Assembly: GCA_964427505.1 (NCBI GenBank)
Contig: CAYRUO010000009.1
Coordinates: 7,390 to 71,389, forward strand
Reading direction: 5' to 3'
From: Thermanaerothrix sp034436175
Lineage (GTDB): Bacteria; Chloroflexota; Anaerolineae; Anaerolineales; Anaerolineaceae
DNA: 64,000 bases
The position numbers and the translations under genes are program-made. This document shows positions 36,017 through 44,175 of the stretch, in pieces (position 1 is the first letter of the stretch; each line of letters opens with the position of its first letter). The notes beneath the pieces were generated by a model. The model saw only the letters and a list, made by a program, of their open reading frames with translations. It had not been told where the DNA came from and searched no databases.

Positions 36017-37526
36017 GAGCATTGCCTCCTTCAATTGCCAGCAGGATATTCTCGGGGGTGGTATTGGGATCATCCGCTTTGAACTCAGCGCTGATGCGCC
36101 CCTTATACATCACCAGGATGCGATCACATACCCCTAGTAGTTCGCGTACTTCGGATGAGATGATCAGAATGCCAATCCCCTGAGATGCTAGTTCATCCAC
36201 AATGCGATAGATATCTAACTTGGCACGGACATCAATTCCCTGCGTAGGCTCATGGAGGATAAGCACGGCAGGGCGGGTGGCGGCTAACTTGGCAAATACG
36301 ACCTTCTGTTGATTGCCGCCGCTCAAAAGGGCAACCCGTTGCTCCGGTGAGGCACAGACAATTCCCAGAGCCTCAATATACCTTTGAACCAGGGTGCGCT
36401 CTTTGACAAAACTCACAAATCGCAAGGTGTTGATAAGGTGATGCAAGATTGTATAAGTGATATTCTCACGCACCGGCCGAATTCCGACCAAACCGAACCG
36501 ATAGCGGTCTTGAGGCAGATAGGCCAGCCCCTGGTCTAAGGCTTCGCGCGGCTCACGTGCAGTAAAGGGTTTTCCATTCACCCAAACCTCGCCGATTCCG
36601 CGCCGCTCCAGCCCAAAAAGCGCCCGACCCAACGCCGCCGCGCCGCTACCCGCAAGCCCGGACAAACCCACAACCTCGCCTTTATGAACCTTGAAGGTAA
36701 CATCCTCATAATGGCCACGTCGCGTCAACCCTCGCACCTCAAGCACAACCTCGTCTTGACACGTGGATCGGCGTTCGTAATCGCGTAACTCTTCACCGAC
36801 CATGAGGCGAATCAAACTCGGAATATCCAGGCTGCTGACCTCATAAGTGCCTATAAGTTGCCCATTGCGCAGAACCGTGACGCGATCACAAATTTCAAAG
36901 ACCTCCTCCAGATGATGGGAGATATAAATAAACGCCACGCCCATCTTCTTTAGAGAGCGGATAAAGCCAAAAAGGCGTTCAATCTCTGCCCGTGCCAGTG
37001 CCGCGGTAGGTTCGTCCAAAATGATAATGCGCGCTTTACTAAAAAGGGCTTTGGCAATGGCCAGCATGGTCTGTTCAACGACCCCAAGCCCCTCAACCTT
37101 CTGGTGAACATCCAAATCGAGCCCCAATTGGCGCAAGCGCTGCTCGGCATCGTGAAAAGCCACGTTCCAATCCACCAACCCCAAACGATTTACGGGCAAA
37201 TTGCCGGCCAGAATATTTTCGGCGACCGTCAAACTATCCATCATTCGAACTTGCTGAGGCACATAGGCAATCCCCGCCTCTAGGGCGCCGCGTGGGGTTA
37301 CATTGGTGATCAAGCGCCCGTCAATTCTCAGTTCGCCGCTATCCATGGAATGTAACCCCATCAGGATTGCCATCAACGTTGATTTGCCGGCACCGTTCTT
37401 GCCTACTAGGCCGTGAATTTCCCCTTCAAAAACGGTTAAGTCAACGTTATCCAGAGCCTGCACCCCCGGAAATGTCTTTGATATGCCCTTCATTTCGAGG
37501 ATAACTTTTGGTGATCCGGTTTCCAT
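35982..37526 (-). CDS. Ribose-type ABC transporter ATPase with two nucleotide-binding domains (RbsA type)
   Basis: 514 residues, two fused ATPase domains. The N-terminal half has Walker A GKNGAGKST, a weak signature (LGVVEQTMLAIAKAL) and DEPTAALARAE. The C-terminal half has the degenerate Walker A (GLAGSGAAALG), usual for this family, and an intact signature LLSGGNQQKVVFAKLA. It energises import by the two flanking permeases. Confidence 0.93.
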   Translation of the reverse strand: METGSPKVILEMKGISKTFPGVQALDNVDLTVFEGEIHGLVGKNGAGKSTLMAILMGLHSMDSGELRIDGRLITNVTPRGALEAGIAYVPQQVRMMDSLTVAENILAGNLPVNRLGLVDWNVAFHDAEQRLRQLGLDLDVHQKVEGLGVVEQTMLAIAKALFSKARIIILDEPTAALARAEIERLFGFIRSLKKMGVAFIYISHHLEEVFEICDRVTVLRNGQLIGTYEVSSLDIPSLIRLMVGEELRDYERRSTCQDEVVLEVRGLTRRGHYEDVTFKVHKGEVVGLSGLAGSGAAALGRALFGLERRGIGEVWVNGKPFTAREPREALDQGLAYLPQDRYRFGLVGIRPVRENITYTILHHLINTLRFVSFVKERTLVQRYIEALGIVCASPEQRVALLSGGNQQKVVFAKLAATRPAVLILHEPTQGIDVRAKLDIYRIVDELASQGIGILIISSEVRELLGVCDRILVMYKGRISAEFKADDPNTTPENILLAIEGGNAHDQKQVASVYP

Positions 37527-37547
37527 ACCCTTACCCCTTTATCAGAA

Positions 37548-38624
37548 TCACTCCACCTGATGGAGTGGATCTTTCAAACCGATGGTGGAACTCGCCAGAA
37601 CTTTGCGGATGGCTACCCGACGCAAATAACGCACCTTCAGCGCATCAATGAACATCGCAAAGAGCAAAAGAGCACCTCGACTCACCTCAATCCAAAATGG
37701 CGATACTTTGGCAATATTCAAGCCGGTGTCAAGGATTCCCCACAGTAATACCCCACCAAATGCCCCAACCAGATTACCCCGCCCTCCAAAAAGACTGATA
37801 CCGCCAATAACGGCAGCCGCTTGAACCGGGAAGATTAAACCGGCGCCCGTGCGAGGGGTCGCGCTGTCCATACGACCGGCATCCAACAAACCGGCCAAGG
37901 CCGCACAAAGCCCACTGACAATATAAACCAGCGTGATCACGCGCTTGGAATCAATCCCTGCCGCCTCTGCAGCCTGACGGTTAGAGCCCACCGCATACAT
38001 ATCACGTCCAAAGCGCGTATATTTTGTGACCAGATAGGCGCAGAGAAAGGCCACAATCACAAAGAACATCGAAACCGGAATGGCTAAAAATTTTCCATTC
38101 TCCATAGGGATTCTGAAAAGCGACCCACCGCCCAACCAGTTAAATTCGGGAGGGAGAAAATTGACACTTTTACCCGGGGAAATGGCATATGTGGCTCCTC
38201 TCAGGATCATCAACATCGCCACCGTCATGATGAAATTATTCATGCCCAAACGGGTGATAAAGACGCCATTGAACACCCCAATTAGTGCCCCCACCAATAA
38301 CATGATTAATATTCCCAGGTATGGGTTCAGTTCTAACCCGAGCCCACCATTCTTCTGACTGGCCAACAAAAGCGCCGCTACCATAGCCGTGAAGCCCATG
38401 GTGGATTCCGAGGATAGGTCAAAATTTGCCGTAATAAGGGTAAATGACTGGCCAATCACGAGTAACCCCAACGGGGCAACGCGAGAAAGGATGTTGACCA
38501 GGTTATAGGGGGTGAAAAAACTCTTCGAAATTAACGAGAACACCACCAAGGCGATGACCACAAAAACCCAGATCAAGTTATCCACCATAAACAAGAAAAC
38601 ACTATTGATCTTTTCTTTGTTCAT
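37548..38624 (-). CDS. Ribose-type ABC transporter permease (RbsC type), copy 1
   Basis: About 358 residues. It carries GQSFTLITANFDLSSESTMGF, RFGRDMYAVGSNRQAAEAAGI and GGISLFGGRGNLVGAFGGVLLWG, as in copy 2 but clearly diverged. Start at ATG 38624 (MNKEKINSV) after AAAGAGG. The frame further upstream runs through the hairpin at 38676-38706 and is not credible coding sequence. Confidence 0.9.
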   Translation of the reverse strand: MNKEKINSVFLFMVDNLIWVFVVIALVVFSLISKSFFTPYNLVNILSRVAPLGLLVIGQSFTLITANFDLSSESTMGFTAMVAALLLASQKNGGLGLELNPYLGILIMLLVGALIGVFNGVFITRLGMNNFIMTVAMLMILRGATYAISPGKSVNFLPPEFNWLGGGSLFRIPMENGKFLAIPVSMFFVIVAFLCAYLVTKYTRFGRDMYAVGSNRQAAEAAGIDSKRVITLVYIVSGLCAALAGLLDAGRMDSATPRTGAGLIFPVQAAAVIGGISLFGGRGNLVGAFGGVLLWGILDTGLNIAKVSPFWIEVSRGALLLFAMFIDALKVRYLRRVAIRKVLASSTIGLKDPLHQVE

Positions 38625-38675
38625 CGGCCTGAACCTCTTTGCAAAATACTCAACCTTGCTACAATATCTTTGGTG

Positions 38676-38706
38676 GCTATGGGCGGCAATAGCTGCCGCC
38701 CATAGC
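38676..38706 (-). promoter_or_regulatory. Stem-loop between sugar-binding-protein and permease genes
   Basis: GCTATGGGCGGCA (38676-38688) pairs perfectly with TGCCGCCCATAGC (38694-38706) around a 5-nt loop, 17 nt after the binding-protein stop codon. No T-run follows. Third example of the same arrangement in this window. Confidence 0.8.
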
Positions 38707-38723
38707 ACACCCGCCCTCAAAGG

Positions 38724-39836
38724 TTATTTGGCCTGGTTTCCCCACAAAGCGGGGTCCGAAGCATTGTCTTTCGTCACGCTTGTGGTGGCCAGATTCATCA
38801 TGAAGCCCGTCTCTGACTTAACAATGCGCGCGGGCGACCATAATGCACCCTCTTTGACCACCTCACCCTCGGTGATAGGTTCACCCTTCAGGGTCTTTTC
38901 AATGTAGTCCGCAATCACGACCCCAAAGTCCGGCAGAGGCTGGCTGGAGGCCTGATCGGCATAGCCATCGCGGATGGCCTGGAGCATATCCGGGCACGCA
39001 TCCACACCGGTCAGGAAAATGTGACCCGGCTCACCGGCTTTGAATTTCTTCCCCAACTGTTCCAGCGCCGAGAGCACAACCTTCACACCCACACAATCGG
39101 AGTGCATGTAGATACCGTCAATCGGTTCGCTAGAGACCACATCGAGGGTAGCCTGCGAGAACTTTTCGGCTTTCCACTCTGTGGGCTTGGCAATGACCTT
39201 GATGTTGGGGTAATTCTTGATCACATCATTGAAGCCAGCGCCACGCAGTTGAGCCACGTTTTGACCCAGGTCTCCCTGCAGTTCAAGCACCGTACCCTTG
39301 GGCTCACCGTACTTTTCGGTCAGCAATTTGACCATCGCCTCACCCGATTGTTTGCCCGCCATATAGTTATCGGACTGCACCGTCATGTTAATTTCGCAAC
39401 CAATCGGGGCACGGTCAATTGTGAAGAAGGGGATCCCAGCATCTTTGGCCTTGTTCACCGAGGCGCAGATCGCCTGACTATCCACCGGCACCACCACGAT
39501 GGCATCCACACCCAGCGAGATGAAATAGTCAATTTGGTTGGCCTGTGCCGAGGCGTCAAAGTTGGCATTGGTCGTCACCACGGCCCAATTCTTGCCTTCG
39601 GCCCCCTTGACCATGCCGTTCATAATGACGCCTTGTCCACCCGTCAATTCAGGCGCCCCATAACCGATGGTGATGCGCTTCTCGGCCGTCTCTTTAACCA
39701 CCACCGTCTTTTCAACCACCACGGTCTTTTCGACCACTTGGGGCTCCCCAGGCGCTGGTGTGGCCGCAGGCGCACACGCCGCCAGAACCAGGGTCAAGAG
39801 AACCAAAAACGATACAAGCGAGATTGCCTTTCTCAT
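38724..39836 (-). CDS. Ribose-type ABC transporter substrate-binding lipoprotein (RbsB type)
   Basis: 370 residues. Lipoprotein signal (SLVSFLVLLTLVLAAC, Cys21), a Pro-rich linker, a short valine/lysine-rich stretch (VVEKTVVVEKTVVVKE) and a periplasmic-binding fold of the RbsB type (FDASAQANQIDYFISLGVDAIVVVPVDS, IPFFTIDRAPIGCE, HSDCVGVKVVLSALEQ). Captures a monosaccharide or related small polyol outside the cell. First gene of its operon, with ribosome site AAAGGAGAAG. Confidence 0.92.
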   Translation of the reverse strand: MRKAISLVSFLVLLTLVLAACAPAATPAPGEPQVVEKTVVVEKTVVVKETAEKRITIGYGAPELTGGQGVIMNGMVKGAEGKNWAVVTTNANFDASAQANQIDYFISLGVDAIVVVPVDSQAICASVNKAKDAGIPFFTIDRAPIGCEINMTVQSDNYMAGKQSGEAMVKLLTEKYGEPKGTVLELQGDLGQNVAQLRGAGFNDVIKNYPNIKVIAKPTEWKAEKFSQATLDVVSSEPIDGIYMHSDCVGVKVVLSALEQLGKKFKAGEPGHIFLTGVDACPDMLQAIRDGYADQASSQPLPDFGVVIADYIEKTLKGEPITEGEVVKEGALWSPARIVKSETGFMMNLATTSVTKDNASDPALWGNQAK

Positions 39837-39859
39837 GTCCTTCTTCTCCTTTCAAAAAG

Positions 39860-39939
39860 TCAGGTTGGGTAACTAAACTGGATGGTGAGGATCACAAGAT
39901 CGTCTCTCATACAATTACCAAAAACGTATCACCTCCTTT
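39860..39939 (-). promoter_or_regulatory. Leader region with an unusually strong Shine-Dalgarno and possible leader peptide
   Basis: In the roughly 200-nt leader of the RbsB-type mRNA, AAAGGAGGTGAT (39939-39928) is an extended anti-16S match, yet no long gene follows. A 4-codon frame TTG GTA ATT GTA TGA (39921-39907) starts at good spacing, and its stop overlaps an ATG opening a 16-codon frame (39910-39860). Possible translation-coupled leader control; speculative. Confidence 0.35.
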
Positions 39940-40048
39940 CGCAGACTACAAGAGAGTAGATTGCTACGTATTTCCGTTCTCGGGGAAACTATCCAAAACC
40001 ATATTTAAACCCAATAAACCTAGCGGTAACCCCCTGAATACTATTTCA

Positions 40049-40077
40049 ATCATAGCATGTACTTTGACATATGTCAA
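40049..40077 (-). promoter_or_regulatory. Promoter of the ribose-type ABC operon with palindromic operator over -35
   Basis: Minus strand: -35 TTGACA (40077-40072), 17-nt spacer, -10 TATGAT (40054-40049). The 14-bp perfect palindrome TTGACATATGTCAA (40064-40077) covers the -35 box, an obvious place for a repressor. TTTGACA also occurs at 29906-29912. Confidence 0.8.
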
Positions 40078-40102
40078 TATCATTTTCTAAAAACCTCCCG
40101 CA

Positions 40103-41221
40103 TCACCTCACCCAAAGATCTGGCACAGGTATTCCCCCTTCAGGTTCATAAACCGGCCAGGGAGCTTGAAAAGAAGGGATTTCAATGCCTCTTTTAGAAA
40201 GCAAGACCAATTCCTCGACTTTTGCCCCGGTAATTGTGATAAACCAATCAAACGCCTGGTTAACCTGCACCTTAGCGGCGGTTGAATGACGCAAAGCATC
40301 TACCACTACATACCCTGTGGGGCCACCCTGAAAGTGATGACGCCATTCATCCACGAATCCCAGTTCAGCATATTGGCTCTTCTGCCATTCTAAAATCTCT
40401 GCAAAAGACAAACCCGGTACCAGCCGGTCCAGCAAATGCGCTTCCAGGGTTGCCGCCGCGCGGTAGGCACGCTCAACATTCCCAGGTGGTTTCCCGAAAT
40501 ACACACTGCGCGAGACATTGGCATGTAATCCCCACCGCCTAGCAGCGGGGTGTAAAAGGACATAACGCTCAATTTTTTTGTCCGTAGGAAGGGGATGGCG
40601 GTAACGGAATATCCGCTCATCGCTCCCCACAATAAGCACATCCAGTTCAATCCCTCGCTTTATGCACTCCACGTGAAGATTTCGCGCTACTTCCTCTTCA
40701 CTTTGACCTGGACGCAGTGACTGTGCGATCTCACACAGTATGTCCCCCACTTGTTGCCCCAACCACCGGCATCGCGCTAGTTCTAACTCGGTTAGGGGAT
40801 CGTGCAAGAGAGATAGATCTCGATTGACTTCGACCGCACCCTCATAAGGTGTATCGGCAGCCCACCTTTCACCGATAAGATCCCTCGCGGCAAGCCGGGG
40901 GTCGCCGTGATACCAGTGTAAACTCACTAATTCGTACCCCTGCCCCGGCACCTGTTCCTCAAAAAGGCGCAGTGCATCCATGGAATGCGCTACGAGATAA
41001 CATTTTTGCGGGGTTATCACTAAATGACCCACACCGATATCGCTGTTCTTTAAAACATGGTTATCTCCCCCACAGGTGATCCAAGCAAAATGATCCCGAC
41101 GCGAAATGATCACCCCATCTAAGCCACGTTCCCTTAACCAGGTTTGAACCCGTTCGCGTTTTATTGCCGCGTCACGGATCACCCGCGGATCATTTTGGGA
41201 GAAAACTATCTCATCCTCCAT
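40103..41221 (-). CDS. M24-fold protein lacking most metal ligands (pseudo-aminopeptidase)
   Basis: 372 residues with the creatinase/Xaa-Pro peptidase layout: N-terminal domain to about residue 140, then a pita-bread domain (LARCRWLGQQVGDILCEIAQSLRPG). In active M24 enzymes D-x-G-x4-GYxxD-x-x-R supplies two aspartates. Here His224 and Asn235 stand in their places (HPAARRWGLHANVSR). The GHGIG histidine region reads GGPTGY, while Glu336 (KVEE) is kept. It therefore probably does not bind the usual metal pair, and may be a ligand-binding or non-peptidase enzyme. Its 5' end overlaps the FGGY kinase gene by 11 nt. Last gene of the SorC 2 operon. Confidence 0.7.
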   Translation of the reverse strand: MEDEIVFSQNDPRVIRDAAIKRERVQTWLRERGLDGVIISRRDHFAWITCGGDNHVLKNSDIGVGHLVITPQKCYLVAHSMDALRLFEEQVPGQGYELVSLHWYHGDPRLAARDLIGERWAADTPYEGAVEVNRDLSLLHDPLTELELARCRWLGQQVGDILCEIAQSLRPGQSEEEVARNLHVECIKRGIELDVLIVGSDERIFRYRHPLPTDKKIERYVLLHPAARRWGLHANVSRSVYFGKPPGNVERAYRAAATLEAHLLDRLVPGLSFAEILEWQKSQYAELGFVDEWRHHFQGGPTGYVVVDALRHSTAAKVQVNQAFDWFITITGAKVEELVLLSKRGIEIPSFQAPWPVYEPEGGIPVPDLWVR

Positions 41222-42746
41222 GTCCCTCTCCGTTCAATCGCCGCAACAAGGGAATGAGCGTGGGATAAATTTCCTTATAGAGTGAATAACGACGTGTGTG
41301 CATAGCATGGCGTTCAGGTTCAGGGATGTAGCGGGCAGTTATTTGGAGCGTATTTTCGGCTACTTCAGCCAGGTTGGAGAAGATGCCTGCCCCTTTACCT
41401 GCCAACATGGCTGCTCCCCAGGAAGCCGCCTCGGTGATCCGTGGCACGACAACAGGAACGCCGGTTACATCGGCTTTTAGTTCTAGCCACCGTTTAGAAC
41501 GGGCACCACCCCCAATCGCCCGTAATTCATTAATCGCTACTCCCCCTTCGCGGAGAATCTCCAGATTCAGGTTGAGTTCATAGGTTAAGCCCTCTAGAAT
41601 GGCCAGCGCAACGTCCTTCCGCGTGGTGGCAAACGTAAGACCCAATACGGCGCCCTTTGAAGTTGTATCCATCCACGGCGTGCCGCTACCCGCAAAGTGG
41701 GGCAACACGAGTACGGGCGAGGGAGATTCGGGCAAATCGCCAAAAATCACGTCATAAGCATCCAGACCCTGCTCATCGGCATCCTTTTTGAGGTCAAGAC
41801 AAAAGGCGTCACGATACCAACGCAAGAGCAGTCCGCCGCTGTGATTAAGGGTCATCGCGAGATAAAGACCGGATAGCGGGTGCACGTAGCAGGAGATGTT
41901 TGCGCGTGCTAGCGCTTCACCAAGCGCAGGCTTTGCCAAAGCCACTTCGACAACTTCTGCGGTACCGCTCGAGACCATTGAGAGCCCCGGCCGTACTAAC
42001 CCCACCCCTAATGCCCCACATGCCTGATCATGTCCTCCGCTGACGACTACAGGCCGATTCGATAATCCCCAGGCATCTGCCAGATCGGAACGCAAGGGAG
42101 CGATAGGGGTTCCGGAATCGGTAAGGGGCGAGAGACGTCCGGGCTCCAGATCAATGGCCGATAAGATCTCCTCTGACCATTCGCCTTGTTCCAAGTCATA
42201 AAGTTGAGTGCGAGATGCTAAACATCGGCTGATCCCCACCTGCCCGGTTAATCGGTAAATCATGAAGTCCTCATAGAGGACGAAACGATGCGCTGCCCGC
42301 CAGATATGAGGCTCGTGCTCTTTTATCCATAAGAGTTTGGGCAGGGTGTTGATGGTATGGATGGGCATTCCCGTACGACGAAATAGTTCATGGCGACCGA
42401 AGCGAGCCTCAATCCAGCGATTCTGCGCATCTGTGCGGGTATCCATTCCCAGGATCGCCGGGCGGAGTAACTGCCCGTCTTTATTCAAGGGCATCACGGC
42501 CTCACCCTGTACCGAGAGGCCAATTGCTCTTACCTCCCCGTGTGCCCTGGTCTTATGGATGACCTCTGTGATGCACTCCTGCGCGAGTGACCAAACCCGA
42601 TCGGCATCTTGCTCGGCCCATCCCGCTTTGGGATAGAGAATCTCATATTCCCGCCGCGCACTGCCGACAAGTTCGCCGCTATCGCGAAATAGGACCGCTT
42701 TGCAACCCGTTGTGCCGATGTCCAAACCCAGCAGAAGCATCTTCAA
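41211..42746 (-). CDS. FGGY-family carbohydrate kinase (xylulokinase-like)
   Basis: 511 residues. FGGY_N starts LLGLDIGTTGCKAVLF. The substrate/catalytic region includes SGGHDQACGALGVG, and the C-terminal domain has LNLEILREGGVAINELRAIGGGARS and EAASWGAAMLAG. ATP-dependent phosphorylation of a ketopentose, ketohexose, deoxy-ketose or polyol. Directly follows the isomerase-like gene (stop and start touch), so its substrate is probably that enzyme's product. Confidence 0.92.
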   Translation of the reverse strand: MKMLLLGLDIGTTGCKAVLFRDSGELVGSARREYEILYPKAGWAEQDADRVWSLAQECITEVIHKTRAHGEVRAIGLSVQGEAVMPLNKDGQLLRPAILGMDTRTDAQNRWIEARFGRHELFRRTGMPIHTINTLPKLLWIKEHEPHIWRAAHRFVLYEDFMIYRLTGQVGISRCLASRTQLYDLEQGEWSEEILSAIDLEPGRLSPLTDSGTPIAPLRSDLADAWGLSNRPVVVSGGHDQACGALGVGLVRPGLSMVSSGTAEVVEVALAKPALGEALARANISCYVHPLSGLYLAMTLNHSGGLLLRWYRDAFCLDLKKDADEQGLDAYDVIFGDLPESPSPVLVLPHFAGSGTPWMDTTSKGAVLGLTFATTRKDVALAILEGLTYELNLNLEILREGGVAINELRAIGGGARSKRWLELKADVTGVPVVVPRITEAASWGAAMLAGKGAGIFSNLAEVAENTLQITARYIPEPERHAMHTRRYSLYKEIYPTLIPLLRRLNGEGHGG

Positions 42747-44156
42747 TTACCCCTCGTGGACGTAAACATCCCATCCAAAGTACGTCTCGAACGCCTCGGC
42801 CAACGTAGCAGCCACATGTGAGCCGTTCATGGCCACGTGATGCTCAAACCCATTCTTGCAGATGTATTGGAGCAGTTTTTGAAGATTCGGAACGCGAACC
42901 ACCGCTCGGCTGCCAAAGGTATCCAACGGATCATCGGTTAACGCCCCCTCGCCCACGTAGGTGCGAATCATTCCGTTGAAATCGTCTGTGGTAATCCGGG
43001 CAAAGGTCACCGGCCCGGCGGGCACCCGCCCTGCAACTGCACCATACGTGTTTTCTTCGCCCAGGGTGGTTCCCAATATTTCAGCAGTCTTAATCTCGAT
43101 ATCGGGTAAGAAGGACTTGGCCCAATTACCACAATGGAAGAAGACACAGCGGTCAGGATCATCCCCATAATTGTTGTTCCAATCTACCAAGGCGCTTGGT
43201 CGTCCAGAGGCGAGTTGCAGCGCATACATCGAGAGGACACCGGTGATGTCCGCCTCACATGCGCTGGGCATTAACTTCTCACTCATCATGCTCATCAGCG
43301 TACAGACATTGACGCCGTAGTTACGCTGCACCGAATTCCAGCATTGGATGGCCGTAGCCTGCAAATCGTTTTCTGCCATCCAATCTGAGATCACAATCCC
43401 TAATTTCGCCATTCGCACCAACGATCCCCCCGGAACACCCTCCGCCTTGGCGTATGAACGAATCTCCTCCAATTTGGTCACCACTTGCGGATCGTTGTCC
43501 GCCAATTTGTTGGCCGCGGCAAACACTTCCGATAGATCAATCGTAGAAACGCTGATCCCATAAGCCTGGAGCAGTTTTTCGCTGAAACGCACGGTGTTAA
43601 ATGCGTTTGGGCGTGCCCCTACCATCCCCAGGCGTGCGTTCCGCAATCCTTTCACGACGCGACACACCCCAACGAAACGACGCAGATCTTCCTTAAAACT
43701 CTCGCTCAGCGGGTGTACTGTGTGCAATCGCGTCAGTGAAAATGGAAAACCGTATTGGCGCAAGTTGTTGCATACGGAGATTTTGCCGCAAAAGGCGTCG
43801 CGCCGTCGTTCAAGGGTGAATTGGGTGAGATCATCGGGATACGCCTGAACCAGGATGGGCACCTCAAGGCCGGAAAGTTTAATGGTCTCAGCAACCCCTT
43901 TCTCGTCTCCAAAGTTGGGCAAAGTTACCAAAATGCCGTCAATGCGATCGCGATTTTTACGAAACAGATCCGCACAAGCCTTGGCATGGGCATACGTCTC
44001 GACCGAACCGAATTTGGTCTCGTTTTCATCCAAGATAACGGCTTCGAGGTCGAGTTCATTGAATAAAGAGAGAATATCGCGGCGCGCCTCGGTGACCAGA
44101 CGATCAGGGAAGAAATCCCGATTACCAACAATCACTCCCAGTGTTGCTCGACTCAT
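42747..44156 (-). CDS. L-fucose/L-arabinose-isomerase-family protein
   Basis: About 469 residues from ATG 44156 (MSRATLGVIVGNRDFFPD), preceded by GAGGAGG. The frame extends to 44207, into the previous gene. GMVGARPNAFNTVRFSEKLL, QCWNSVQRNYGVNVCTLMSMMSEKLMPSACEADITGVLSMYAL and CVFFHCGNWAKS follow the FucI/AraA-like pattern, where Glu, Asp/Glu and His bind a divalent metal. Interconverts an aldose and ketose. Followed at once by the FGGY kinase, matching the isomerase-kinase order of fucose, rhamnose and arabinose pathways. The exact sugar is unknown. Confidence 0.82.
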   Translation of the reverse strand: MSRATLGVIVGNRDFFPDRLVTEARRDILSLFNELDLEAVILDENETKFGSVETYAHAKACADLFRKNRDRIDGILVTLPNFGDEKGVAETIKLSGLEVPILVQAYPDDLTQFTLERRRDAFCGKISVCNNLRQYGFPFSLTRLHTVHPLSESFKEDLRRFVGVCRVVKGLRNARLGMVGARPNAFNTVRFSEKLLQAYGISVSTIDLSEVFAAANKLADNDPQVVTKLEEIRSYAKAEGVPGGSLVRMAKLGIVISDWMAENDLQATAIQCWNSVQRNYGVNVCTLMSMMSEKLMPSACEADITGVLSMYALQLASGRPSALVDWNNNYGDDPDRCVFFHCGNWAKSFLPDIEIKTAEILGTTLGEENTYGAVAGRVPAGPVTFARITTDDFNGMIRTYVGEGALTDDPLDTFGSRAVVRVPNLQKLLQYICKNGFEHHVAMNGSHVAATLAEAFETYFGWDVYVHEG

Positions 44157-44175
44157 TTTTTCCTCCTCAGGTGGC

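Noticed and set aside
39021..39872. 283-codon open frame on the + strand
   Set aside because: It lies antisense to the RbsB-type gene, is rich in histidine and arginine, shows no family pattern and has no ribosome site. It is a shadow of the real gene.
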